Below the pieces are notes generated by a model, which was not told the origin of the DNA, ran no database searches, and saw only the letters and a program-made list of their open reading frames with translations. A DNA stretch of 64,000 nucleotides, taken from Streptomyces chartreusis NRRL 3882 (GTDB lineage: Bacteria; Actinomycetota; Actinomycetes; Streptomycetales; Streptomycetaceae). How positions within the stretch are numbered: position 1 is the first letter of the stretch; every line of letters begins with the position of its first letter. Shown here one piece after another: positions 17,754 to 25,049 of the stretch. The DNA lies in contig NZ_LT963352.1 of NCBI RefSeq assembly GCF_900236475.1, positions 6,142,001 through 6,206,000 of the forward strand, written 5' to 3'. A program made the position numbers and the translations under genes.

Positions 17754-17822
17754 TAAGATAATGCGCTCTATCTTATGGAGCTCAGGCTACGGCGCTACCC
17801 TAAGATAGGCAAATCTATCTAA
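17754..17822. promoter_or_regulatory. Two TetR operators between MFS exporter and regulator
   Basis: Site 1 (17754-17775) is TAAGATA-n8-TATCTTA, a perfect 7-bp dyad 13 bp upstream of the exporter start. Site 2 (17801-17822) contains the same AGATA-n8-TATCT format, with outer arms matching at 7 of 8 positions, just upstream of the regulator's GGAGG. The centres are 47 bp apart. The identical half-site and spacing in both sites makes one dimeric repressor binding both very likely. Confidence 0.8.
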
Positions 17823-17836
17823 TTGGAGGAGTGGCG

Positions 17837-18406
17837 ATGCCCGAACGGCGCCGCGGAGCGGCCCTGGAGAATGCCCTGCTGGACGCGGCCTGGGACGAGC
17901 TCACGGCCACCGGCTACGCCAGGTTCACCATGGACGCCGTCGTCAAACGCGCCGGCACCAGCCCCCCGGTCCTCTACCGCCGCTGGCCCGACCGCGACGC
18001 ACTCGTCCGGGCGACCCTCGTCCACATCCTGCACAAGAACGTCCTGGCCGTTCCCGACACCGGAAGCCTCCGCGAGGACGTCCTGACCCTCATGCGGAAG
18101 ATCAACGCCACCCGCGTCCAGCTCGTCACCGTCATGAGCGTGTACCTGGCCGACTACCACCAGGCGACCGGGACCAGCCCCAGCGAACTGCTCGATCCCT
18201 CCGAGACCGGACGGGGGCAAGCCATCGACACGATCTACAACCGTGCCGTCGACCGCGGGGAAGTCAAGGCGGAGCACCTCACCGAACGCATCAAGACCCT
18301 GCCGTTCGACCTGCTTCGCCACGAGCTCCTGACCACCTTCGCCGCCGTACCCGACCAGGTTCTCGAAGAGATCGTCGACACGCTCTTCCTCCCCCTGGTG
18401 CGTTGA
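17837..18406 (+). CDS. TetR/AcrR-family regulator of the divergent MFS exporter
   Basis: 189 aa repressor. The N-terminal DNA-binding domain includes ALLDAAWDELTATGYARFTM and AVVKRAGTSPPVLYRRW, the usual three-helix TetR unit. The C-terminal region matches the TetR_C group common beside exporters (LPFDLLRHELLTTFAAVPD). The ATG at 17837 has GGAGG seven bases upstream; a GTG six bases earlier would sit too close to it. It is divergent from the MFS gene and should bind the two dyads in the shared promoter. Confidence 0.92.
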   Translation: MPERRRGAALENALLDAAWDELTATGYARFTMDAVVKRAGTSPPVLYRRWPDRDALVRATLVHILHKNVLAVPDTGSLREDVLTLMRKINATRVQLVTVMSVYLADYHQATGTSPSELLDPSETGRGQAIDTIYNRAVDRGEVKAEHLTERIKTLPFDLLRHELLTTFAAVPDQVLEEIVDTLFLPLVR

Positions 18407-18487
18407 CAAGCGAGGGCTTCCGAGCGTAGAGCTCCATGACCGCGGGGACCCATGCCCGTTCTGCCGTCCGGGCCACCTCCGCAGCGC

Positions 18488-19152
18488 CTATTGCCGGTCG
18501 GTCTGAGTCCCTCCGAGCAGGTCCCACCATGACTCGAACCAGCCCCGGGTCTCCGCCACCCGGTCCTCGGGCAGCGGGTGCAGCGGGTTCGGACTCGGCC
18601 CGGGCACGTGGAAGTAGGACGCGAGCACGGTCCGTTCGTTGATCAGATACACCTCCGTGGGGGCTGGGACGTGGACGTCCGGAGCTCGAACTCCACCTCG
18701 CTGTGGTCGCGCCTCGCCGTGTCCTCCAACAGGTGCCGAAGTTCCTCGATGTCAGGGCTGCCCCCGTCGCCGCCCATGCACAGCACACGCACGCGGATCG
18801 AGGCAGGCGGCACGCCGCCCTCGGCGACCCTGAAGGCATCCTGGACGAGCTGGCCCAGCGACCCACGGAGTAGGCCCGGCCTGGTCCATCGTTCTTCTCC
18901 CCGCGGCGGCCGCAGGACGCGGGTTCCGCTGCCCTGCCGGGACTGGATGTACCCCTCGTCGGCCAGCTTCCTGAGCGCACGCTGCACCGTGTCGCGCGCA
19001 ACGCCGAATTCCTTGGCCGTTTCGCGTTGGGGCGGAAGCCGTGACCCGGGTGGGAAAATGCCGCCGGCGATCTGGTCCAGCAGGATGCGCATGACGCGGT
19101 CGACCTCGAGGCTCGCACCTTCCCGCCGACTTTCCTCGTCCAAGGAGCCCAC
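18488..19152 (-). pseudogene. GntR-family regulator broken by a one-base deletion
   Basis: The N-terminal winged helix (residues about 20-80) is a normal GntR domain, with VDRVMRILLDQIAGGIFPPG, FGVARDTVQRALRKLADEGY and the loop QGSGTRVL. The reading frame continues through RVRVLCMGGDGGSP and EVEFELRTSTSQPP, then stops at 18643. One base away the frame resumes at once as TEVYLINERTVLASYFHVPG and runs to a stop at 18488 through RGWFESWWDLLGG. The break is in a run of five C (about 18657-18661, plus strand GGGGG), where a sixth would restore one continuous protein of about 221 aa. This is either a true homopolymer frameshift or an assembly error. Confidence 0.82.
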
Positions 19153-19200
19153 CTAGTTGTCTCGGGCCAGCGAAGAAACCGGACTACACGCCCGCAGACC

Positions 19201-20097
19201 TCAGTGTGACCCCTCCTTCTTCAGCAGTTCGATCATCCCCGTCCCGTCCTCGTCCCCGTGCCCCTGGGCCACCCGCTTCTCCATCAGCTCCAGGTACGGC
19301 GTCAGCAGCTCGGGGCTGACGTGCTGTTCCTCGGCCGTGCGCAGGAACGTGGGGATGCCCGCCGCCTGCATCGCGAGGTTGGAGACGACGCCCTTGGTGT
19401 AGTCGCCGCTCTCCAGCTGGTCGGCGGTCTGGTGGACGGCCGGGGCCATCGCGGTGAGCCAGCCGAAGAGCAGCGGCGCGAAGTCCTTCGGGGCGATGTC
19501 CTCCGGGCGGATCAGCGCGAAGGCGTGCATGACGCCCGCGAACATGCCGTTCATCGCGCTCAGCAACGCCACGTCGTGCAGCGCGGCGAAGCCCGGGTCG
19601 GCCCCGACGTACCGGGTGCCGGCCGGGACGGCGAGGGTGTCGCGGTGCTCGGCGAACAGCTCGGGGGAGCCGCTGTAGAAGACGTATCCGCCGGACTCCG
19701 GGACCCCGATCATCGGCGGGACGGCCATGATCCCGCCGTCCAGGAAGCGGGCGCCGCGCGCTTCGGCCCAGGCGGCGCGCGCACGGCCCTGGCCCGGGGT
19801 GCCGGTGGTCAGGTTCACCAGGTCCCGGCCGGTGAGGTCGGCCCCGTCGAGGGCCTCGCCCACGGAGGCGTCGTCGAGCAGACACGCGACCACGAGCCGG
19901 TTCGCGGCCACCGCCTCAGCGGCGGTCCGGGCAACGGTGGCGCCTTCGGCGGCGAGGGCCTCGGCGCGGGAGGCCGTGCGGTTCCAGACGGTCACCGGGT
20001 GTCCTGCGGCGAGCCAGGCGCGTGCCAGGGCGGTGCCCATGTCGCCGGTGCCGAGGAGGGTGAGAGGGGTGCGGGAATCAACTGGGTTGTCGGTCAT
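19201..20097 (-). CDS. Imine-reductase-like NAD(P)-dependent oxidoreductase
   Basis: Beta-hydroxyacid-dehydrogenase superfamily enzyme, 298 aa. The Rossmann motif LLGTGDMGTALARAWL is at 14-29, then VWNRTASRAEAL (Arg consistent with NADPH), NLTTGTP at 95-101 and GGIMAVPPMIG at 121-131. The C-terminal helical domain carries FAALHDVALL. The NLT(S)GTP, AIMAVP and D-x-A-L-L signatures are those of imine reductases, and Asp175 falls where many members carry the proposed proton-donor Asp. The usual Tyr before it is His here. The native substrate is unknown. The ATG at 20097 is chosen because it begins just before the fold; an alternative start 36 bp upstream overlaps the putative HxlR operator. It is divergent from an HxlR regulator. 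Confidence 0.83.
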   Translation of the reverse strand: MTDNPVDSRTPLTLLGTGDMGTALARAWLAAGHPVTVWNRTASRAEALAAEGATVARTAAEAVAANRLVVACLLDDASVGEALDGADLTGRDLVNLTTGTPGQGRARAAWAEARGARFLDGGIMAVPPMIGVPESGGYVFYSGSPELFAEHRDTLAVPAGTRYVGADPGFAALHDVALLSAMNGMFAGVMHAFALIRPEDIAPKDFAPLLFGWLTAMAPAVHQTADQLESGDYTKGVVSNLAMQAAGIPTFLRTAEEQHVSPELLTPYLELMEKRVAQGHGDEDGTGMIELLKKEGSH

Positions 20098-20131
20098 GGC
20101 GTTTAGGCTCGTCCCAGGGGTGCGACCGCTC

Positions 20132-20143
20132 AAGTACGTACTT
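20132..20143. promoter_or_regulatory. Candidate HxlR operator
   Basis: The perfect 12-bp palindrome AAGTACGTACTT lies in the 104-bp gap between the divergent imine-reductase-like and HxlR genes. HxlR-type regulators commonly bind GTAC-containing dyads, and these pairs are usually autoregulated from such a shared site. Binding is inferred. Confidence 0.62.
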
Positions 20144-20201
20144 CGAAGTGGGCGGTTACCCCGGGGGAAGCGTGCAGGCAGCGGAAGGGGAGGGCTCGGG
20201 G

Positions 20202-20594
20202 ATGGGGACGAGGGGGCGGCGGCCGGGGTCGTACGTCTGCGGGATCGACGCGGCGATGGACGTGATCGGCGGCAAGTGGAAGGTGCTGATCCTCTGGGCG
20301 CTGCACGAGCGGCCCTGCCGCTTCGGCGAGCTGCGCCGCGAGCTGCCGGGGATCACCGAGAAGGTGCTGGCCTCGCACCTGCGGGAGATGGAGGCCGACG
20401 GCCTGGTGCACCGCGAGGCGTACGACGAGGTGCCGCCCCGGGTGGAGTACTCGCTGACCCCCCGGGGCGTCTCCCTGAACGAGGCACTGGAACCGCTGGG
20501 GGCCTGGGGGAAGGCCAACGTGCTGGGAGGGTCACCGGCTGCCGGTCAGATGCGCGAAGACGACGACGTTCCCCTGGTACCCGGAGCCGCGTGA
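20202..20594 (+). CDS. HxlR-family transcriptional regulator
   Basis: Winged-helix regulator of 130 aa. It contains the family signature CGIDAAMDVIGGKWKVLIL (Cys13 is the conserved, sometimes redox- or electrophile-sensing residue), then RFGELRRELPGITEKVLASH and the wing RVEYSLTPRG. The ATG at 20202 follows a GGGGAGGG stretch; a longer in-frame start at 20148 adds low-complexity sequence. It likely controls the divergent imine-reductase-like gene. Its 3' end overlaps the convergent sortase gene by 63 bp, and the last 20 or so codons carry no family similarity. Confidence 0.88.
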   Translation: MGTRGRRPGSYVCGIDAAMDVIGGKWKVLILWALHERPCRFGELRRELPGITEKVLASHLREMEADGLVHREAYDEVPPRVEYSLTPRGVSLNEALEPLGAWGKANVLGGSPAAGQMREDDDVPLVPGAA

Positions 20595-21200
20595 GTAGCC
20601 GCCGCCGCAGGTGATGACCCGCAGCTCGGGGCGGCGGGCGGCGCCGTAGACCTTCTCGTCGGGGAAGTCCTTCGCCGCGTACGCCTCGACGGCGTCCACG
20701 GTGAACACCGCGACGCCGCCGTCCCGCCGGTCCACCTCGATCGTGGCGCCCTTGGCCAGGGCGCCGAGGTCGTAGAAGACCGCGGGGCCGTCGGCGTTGT
20801 CGACGTGGCCTGCGACGATGGCGGTGCCCTGTTCGCCGGGCGTGGTGCCGGCCTCGTACCAGCCGGCGAGGTTCCTCCGCGCGGCGGGCGGTACGTCGAG
20901 GCTGCCGGTCCTCGTCAGGCCCAGCCCGGTCAGGGGCGCGTTCACCCGGATCGCCGGGATGCGGATGCGGTCGGGCGGCGAGGGCGGCAGCGCGGGCACG
21001 GCGGGCCGCTCACCGGCCCGGCCGTCCTGCCCGTCCTGCCCGGCTCGGGCCTGCGCGGCGGAGGGCTGCGGCGGGGCGTGCGTCTCGGCGCCGTTGCGCA
21101 GCAGCCACGCCCCGGAGCACAGGGCGAACACCGTGACGGCCGCCATGGCGGCGTTGGCCGGGTTGCCGGACCTGGTGCCGTACCTGGGGAACCTGCGCAT
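20532..21200 (-). CDS. Class F sortase
   Basis: Membrane-anchored transpeptidase, 222 aa, that would act outside the membrane. A signal-anchor helix (about residues 18-36) and a Pro/Ala/Gln-rich linker lead into the sortase barrel from about residue 78 (RIRIPAIRVNAPL). The catalytic His is in AIVAGHVDNADG, the Cys in VITCGGGY, and an Arg is expected in the final strand. Class F sortases are typical of actinobacteria and their substrates are poorly defined. GGAAAGG precedes the ATG at 21200. The gene upstream encodes a secreted C-terminally anchored protein, the natural candidate partner. Confidence 0.88.
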   Translation of the reverse strand: MRRFPRYGTRSGNPANAAMAAVTVFALCSGAWLLRNGAETHAPPQPSAAQARAGQDGQDGRAGERPAVPALPPSPPDRIRIPAIRVNAPLTGLGLTRTGSLDVPPAARRNLAGWYEAGTTPGEQGTAIVAGHVDNADGPAVFYDLGALAKGATIEVDRRDGGVAVFTVDAVEAYAAKDFPDEKVYGAARRPELRVITCGGGYSRGSGYQGNVVVFAHLTGSR

Positions 21201-21356
21201 GGCCGACCCTTTCCTGATCCCCGACAGTCGTCCCGTTCTCGGCCCTCGACCCAGCAGACAGCAGACCCCGGGCTCCTGTCCTGGGACCGCCCCGTACCCC
21301 CCTCCGGGCCGCGAGGGGCGTCGGACCCGGAGGGGGAGGGGACATGCGGTACCGGC

Positions 21357-21380
21357 GACGGACAGCGGAGGGTGTCCGTC
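21357..21380. terminator. Stem-loop at the 3' end of the secreted-protein gene
   Basis: GACGGACA (21357-21364) and TGTCCGTC (21373-21380) form a perfect 8-bp stem with an 8-base loop, ending at the stop codon of the secreted-protein gene. It may attenuate transcription into the sortase gene. Confidence 0.45.
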
Positions 21381-21900
21381 AGATCCCGTCGCCTCTCGCC
21401 CGGCGATGCAGGAGCCAGGTACCGCCCGCGGCGGCGACGGCGAGGGCCGCCACACCGGCCGCGGTCTGCACGGGATCGGGGCCCAGTGCGCCGCCGACCC
21501 CCGTCTTCACACTCCCTCTGGGATGGACCTGCTGGTGCCCGGCCGTCAACGTGACGACCAGGTCACCGGTGATCCGCCGACCGCTCCCGGTGCACGTCGC
21601 CGTGATCTCGTACGTCCCCGGCTGCGCGCTCGGCGGCACCCGGAACCGCCCGGTCGCGTCCTGCTCGTGCGGGCCCGGCGCGAGGCTGAGGGGACCGGCC
21701 CCGACCGCGCTGGCGTCACCCGTCGCCGTGCCGCCGTCGCCGCAGGCCGCCGTGCGCACCGTGACCTGTCCGCCCGGGACGACCGAGGACGGGTACACCT
21801 CCACGTCACCGGCGGACGCGCCGTACGCGGGGGCGGCGGCGAGGGCCGCGGCGGCGACGGCGAGCGCGGTGCCGGTCAGCGGCCGGGCGGTACGTCGCAT
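21379..21900 (-). CDS. Secreted Ig-like protein with C-terminal membrane anchor
   Basis: 173 aa exported protein. An N-terminal Sec signal peptide (RRTARPLTGTALAVAAAALA, cleavage near AYG-AS, about residue 28) is followed by a beta-rich Ig-like region with two cysteines (TAACGDGG, ITATCTGSGR) that could form a disulfide. A tail with VKTGVGGALGPDP, a hydrophobic helix (VAALAVAAAGGTWLL) and basic HRRARGD completes it. This sorting-signal-like tail lacks a classical LPXTG. The sortase lies 178 bp downstream on the same strand, so it may be its substrate, or a protein simply anchored by the helix. Function unknown. Confidence 0.78.
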   Translation of the reverse strand: MRRTARPLTGTALAVAAAALAAAPAYGASAGDVEVYPSSVVPGGQVTVRTAACGDGGTATGDASAVGAGPLSLAPGPHEQDATGRFRVPPSAQPGTYEITATCTGSGRRITGDLVVTLTAGHQQVHPRGSVKTGVGGALGPDPVQTAAGVAALAVAAAGGTWLLHRRARGDGI

Positions 21901-22133
21901 CGGTGCTCCTTCGAGCTGTTCGTTCGTGCACCTGCCCTTCCGAGGTAACGGGCAGCGAGACGACCCCGCTTTCTGATGGAGCGTCAGAATTGGGGTGAAT
22001 GGGTGTCAGGGGGAGGTGGGCGGGGTGGCGTTCGTCGGTGTTTGGGCAGGTCACGGGCTGTCGGCGGACCGGTCGCGGAAAAGCGCGGGGCGCGCGTGTG
22101 AACGGGTGACCCGGACGCCGCGCGCATCCGCCC

Positions 22134-22164
22134 TTGACCTCAAGAAAGGTTGAGGTATGAGGCT
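22134..22164 (+). promoter_or_regulatory. SoxR box and promoter of the FMN reductase gene
   Basis: The perfect dyad ACCTCAA-n6-TTGAGGT (22137-22156) matches the SoxR box consensus (E. coli soxS: CCTCAAGTTAACTTGAGG). It sits between a -35 TTGACC (22134-22139) and a -10-like GAGGCT (22159-22164), spaced 19 bp as in MerR-family promoters. The expected start is at about 22171-22172, the ATG, so the mRNA should be leaderless. In S. coelicolor an FMN reductase (SCO2478) is a known SoxR target. No soxR gene lies in this window. Confidence 0.88.
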
Positions 22165-22171
22165 GTGCCGC

Positions 22172-22789
22172 ATGAACACAGCCGTTACGAACGCACCCGT
22201 CCCCGACCCGCCCGCGACCGAGCCCCTCCGGGTGACCCTCGTCGTCGGCAGCAACCGTCACGGCCGCTTCGGCCCGGTCGTCGCCGGCTGGCTCCTCGAC
22301 CACCTCCAAGGCCGGGACGACCTGGTCGCCGAGGTCGTGGACGTCGTCGACGTCGACCTGCCGACGTCCTTCGAGCCGACCCCCGAGGCGACCGCCGCGC
22401 TGTCCGGCGTCACCCCGAAGCTGGCCCGCGCGGACGCCTTCGTGGTCCTCACCCCCGAGTACAACCACTCCTTCCCGGCGGGCCTGAAGAACCTCGTCGA
22501 CTGGCACTTCGGCGAGTGGCGGGCCAAGCCCGTCGCCCTCGTCTCCTACGGCGGACTGGCCGGCGGCCTGCGCGCCGTCGAGCACCTCCGGCAGGTCTTC
22601 GCCGAGCTGCACGCCGTGACGGTCCGCGACACCGTCTCCTTCCACAACGCCGGCGCGTCCTTCGACGACGCGGGCACCCTGCACGACCCGTCCGGCCCGG
22701 ACGCGGCGGCCAAGGCCATGCTGGACCAACTGGTGTGGTGGGGCCTGGCGTTGCGCGAGGCCCGGGCGAAGCGGCCGTACGCGGGCTGA
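22172..22789 (+). CDS. NADPH-dependent FMN reductase, SoxR-regulated
   Basis: Flavodoxin-fold reductase, 205 aa. It has the FMN phosphate-binding segment VVGSNRHGRFG at about 23-33, the signature LTPEYNHSFPAGLKNLVDWH near 92-111, and YGGLAGGLRAVEHLRQVF. It likely reduces flavin or quinone-like redox-active compounds. Promoter evidence favours ATG 22172 over the ATG at 22157, because the latter would lie upstream of the predicted transcript start inside the -10 region. The SoxR box shows it is induced by redox-cycling compounds, probably including the producer's own pigments or antibiotics. Confidence 0.9.
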   Translation: MNTAVTNAPVPDPPATEPLRVTLVVGSNRHGRFGPVVAGWLLDHLQGRDDLVAEVVDVVDVDLPTSFEPTPEATAALSGVTPKLARADAFVVLTPEYNHSFPAGLKNLVDWHFGEWRAKPVALVSYGGLAGGLRAVEHLRQVFAELHAVTVRDTVSFHNAGASFDDAGTLHDPSGPDAAAKAMLDQLVWWGLALREARAKRPYAG

Positions 22790-22821
22790 GCCCGCCCGCC
22801 CTCACCCCTGCCCGCCCCCTG

Positions 22822-23238
22822 TCACCCCCGCGCCCGCCAGTCACCGCCCGCGATCGGCCTCCCGCTGGTCCGGAGCCGGGCGGCGACGGCGGGCGCGGCG
22901 ACGTACACCCAGGCCCGGACAACCGCTCCGTCCGCGTCGCGCACGACCTTCCGCTCGACGCGTTCGTACAGGCTGCGCGGGTCGCCCGGCACGTAGTCCT
23001 CCAGCCGGTCCAGCTCGGCGAGCAGCTCCGCGTACGTCTGAGGGTGTGCGGTCACCAGCTCCCCGCACACGACCCCGCCGCCCGGCTCCTCGACCGCGTA
23101 GGGATAGCCCGGCCCCTCGTACAGCACCGCGCCGGAGAGCCGTCCCGGTACCTCGGAGCGGGTGCGGCCGCGCAGGAAGAGGTCGTGGTTGACCTCGCCG
23201 GGGCGGAGGGTGCCGTAGACGAAGAAGGGGAGGGTCAC
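22822..23238 (-). CDS. Gamma-glutamylcyclotransferase-like (GGCT/AIG2 fold) protein
   Basis: 138 aa single-domain protein. The N-terminal substrate loop FFVYGTLRPGEVNHDLFL (about 5-22) and the catalytic Glu region ELDRLEDYVPGDPRSLYER (about 74-92) are the two hallmarks of the fold. The C-terminal strand WVYVA is also typical. Members cleave gamma-glutamyl amines or are of unknown substrate. The gene is monocistronic and converges with the FMN reductase gene. Confidence 0.85.
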   Translation of the reverse strand: MTLPFFVYGTLRPGEVNHDLFLRGRTRSEVPGRLSGAVLYEGPGYPYAVEEPGGGVVCGELVTAHPQTYAELLAELDRLEDYVPGDPRSLYERVERKVVRDADGAVVRAWVYVAAPAVAARLRTSGRPIAGGDWRARG

Positions 23239-23377
23239 AGGAACGATTCTCCACCCTCACACACCTCCACACCGGGCCTATGGACATGACATGTCCGGGC
23301 CGCCTTAACTCGCGGTCAACATCAACGCCGCACCCGGTCGACCCCACGCGACCGGGTGCGCCCGTATGAGGAGACCG

Positions 23378-25024
23378 ATGAGTCGGATACGTCACGTCCG
23401 GGGGTCCCGTCTCGCCGTCGCGGGGGCGGCCGTCACCGGCACCGCCGCCCTGCTGGCCGCCGCGCTCTCGCCGAACGCCCTGGCGGAGGACCGGCCGACC
23501 CGGTCCGACGCGATCGACAGTGCCGAGACGGTCCTCGCCGACCGGGCCGCCGAACTGGGCCTCACCTCGGCCCAGGAGACCAAGGTCCGGGACGTGGTCG
23601 TCGACGAGGACGGCACCCGGCACGTCCGCTACGACCGCACGTACCACCGGCTCCCGGTCCTGGGCGGTGACTTCGTCCTCCATCTGCACCCGGACGGCAG
23701 CTACCGCGGCACGAGCCGGGCCACGAAGTCCGCGCTCTCCCTCAAGAGCGTCACCCCGAAGGTGAGCGCCCCGAAGGCCGCCGACCTCGCCGCGAGCCTG
23801 CTGCGCGCCGCGCACCTCGGCGAGACCCTGAAGAAGCTGACCGCCCGGCCGCGGCTGGTCGTCGACGCCCTGCACGGCGCCCCGAAGCTGGCCTGGCAGA
23901 CCGACGCGGTGGCGCACGACGGGCTCGGCAACCCGGTCGGGCGCACGGTGCTGACCGACGCGACGACCGGCGACCGGATCGACGCCTGGGACACCCTGGA
24001 GTCGGCGTCGGGCGACGGCAAGTCCCTCTACGGCGGAACGGTTCCGCTGGAGACGACGAAGTCCGGGTCGTCGTACCAGCTGAAGGACGCGACGCGGGGC
24101 GGCACCTATACGGGCGACGCCGCGAACAAGACGGACCTGTGCCTGCTGACCGTGTGCCTGAACCGGGCCCCCGCGACCGTCTTCTCGGACGCCGACAACC
24201 ACTGGGCCACGGGTCAGGCCTCCGACCGCGCGACGGTCGCGGTGGACGCCCAGTACGGCACGGACGTCACCTGGGACTACTTCAAGAACGCGCACGGGCG
24301 CAACGGCATCGCCGGCGACGGCAAGGGCTCGTTCAACCGCGTCCACTACGGCAAGGACTACAACAACGCCTTCTGGGACGACAACTGCTTCTGCATGACG
24401 TACGGCGACGGCGACGGCAAGCAGCTCGGACCGCTGGTGTCGCTGGACGTGGCCGGGCACGAGATGTCCCACGGCGTGACGTCGAAGACGGCGGCGCTGA
24501 CGTACTCGGGCGAGTCCGGCGGCCTGAACGAGGCCACGTCGGACATCTTCGGCACGCTGGTGGAGTTCTACGCGGACAACGCGAAGGATCCGGGTGACTG
24601 GCTGATCGGCGAGAAGGTCGTGCGCTCCGGGCTCGGCCGGGAGGCCCTGCGCCGCATGGACAAGCCGTCGACGGACGGGAAGTCCGCCGACTGCTGGAGC
24701 GAGGGGCTGGCCGACCTCGACGTGCACTACTCCTCGGGCGTCGGCAACCACTTCGCGTACCTCCTCGCGGAGGGCAGCGGCGCGAAGACGATCAACGGCG
24801 TCGCCCACACCTCCCCGACCTGCGACGGCTCCGCGGTGAAGGGCATCGGCCGGGCCAAGCTGGGCAAGATCTGGTACCGCGCCCTGACGGTCTACATGAC
24901 GTCCTCGACGGACTACGCGGGGGCCCGTACGGCGACCCTGAACGCGGCGAAGGACCTCTACGGCAGCGACAGCACGGAGCGGAAGGCCGTGGCGGCGGCC
25001 TGGAGCGCGGTCAACGTGGGCTGA
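23378..25024 (+). CDS. Secreted M4-family neutral metalloprotease (thermolysin-like)
   Basis: Preproenzyme of 548 aa. It has a signal peptide (about 1-35, RHVRGSRLAVAGAAVTG ending near NALA), an FTP/PepSY-type propeptide to about 190, and an M4 peptidase domain to the end. The zinc site is HEMSH (His361, Glu362, His365) with the third ligand Glu385 in GGLNEATSDIFG, 20 residues after the second His as in thermolysin. The late catalytic His is in LDVHYSSGVGNHFAYLL. GAGGAG lies 5 bases before the ATG at 23378; the ATG 12 bp earlier has no such site. Such enzymes are secreted during mycelial growth for protein scavenging. Confidence 0.95.
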   Translation: MSRIRHVRGSRLAVAGAAVTGTAALLAAALSPNALAEDRPTRSDAIDSAETVLADRAAELGLTSAQETKVRDVVVDEDGTRHVRYDRTYHRLPVLGGDFVLHLHPDGSYRGTSRATKSALSLKSVTPKVSAPKAADLAASLLRAAHLGETLKKLTARPRLVVDALHGAPKLAWQTDAVAHDGLGNPVGRTVLTDATTGDRIDAWDTLESASGDGKSLYGGTVPLETTKSGSSYQLKDATRGGTYTGDAANKTDLCLLTVCLNRAPATVFSDADNHWATGQASDRATVAVDAQYGTDVTWDYFKNAHGRNGIAGDGKGSFNRVHYGKDYNNAFWDDNCFCMTYGDGDGKQLGPLVSLDVAGHEMSHGVTSKTAALTYSGESGGLNEATSDIFGTLVEFYADNAKDPGDWLIGEKVVRSGLGREALRRMDKPSTDGKSADCWSEGLADLDVHYSSGVGNHFAYLLAEGSGAKTINGVAHTSPTCDGSAVKGIGRAKLGKIWYRALTVYMTSSTDYAGARTATLNAAKDLYGSDSTERKAVAAAWSAVNVG

Positions 25025-25049
25025 GCCGCACCGGCACGGACAGGAAAGC

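Noticed and set aside
18410..18487. A short frame reading RTAERAWVPAVMELYARKP on the minus strand
   Set aside because: Too short and without a start or stop context; it may be a fossil, but nothing supports a gene.
20532..20594. Sortase and HxlR gene ends overlapping
   Set aside because: A normal convergent overlap; the HxlR C-terminal tail is variable and the sortase stop is well supported.
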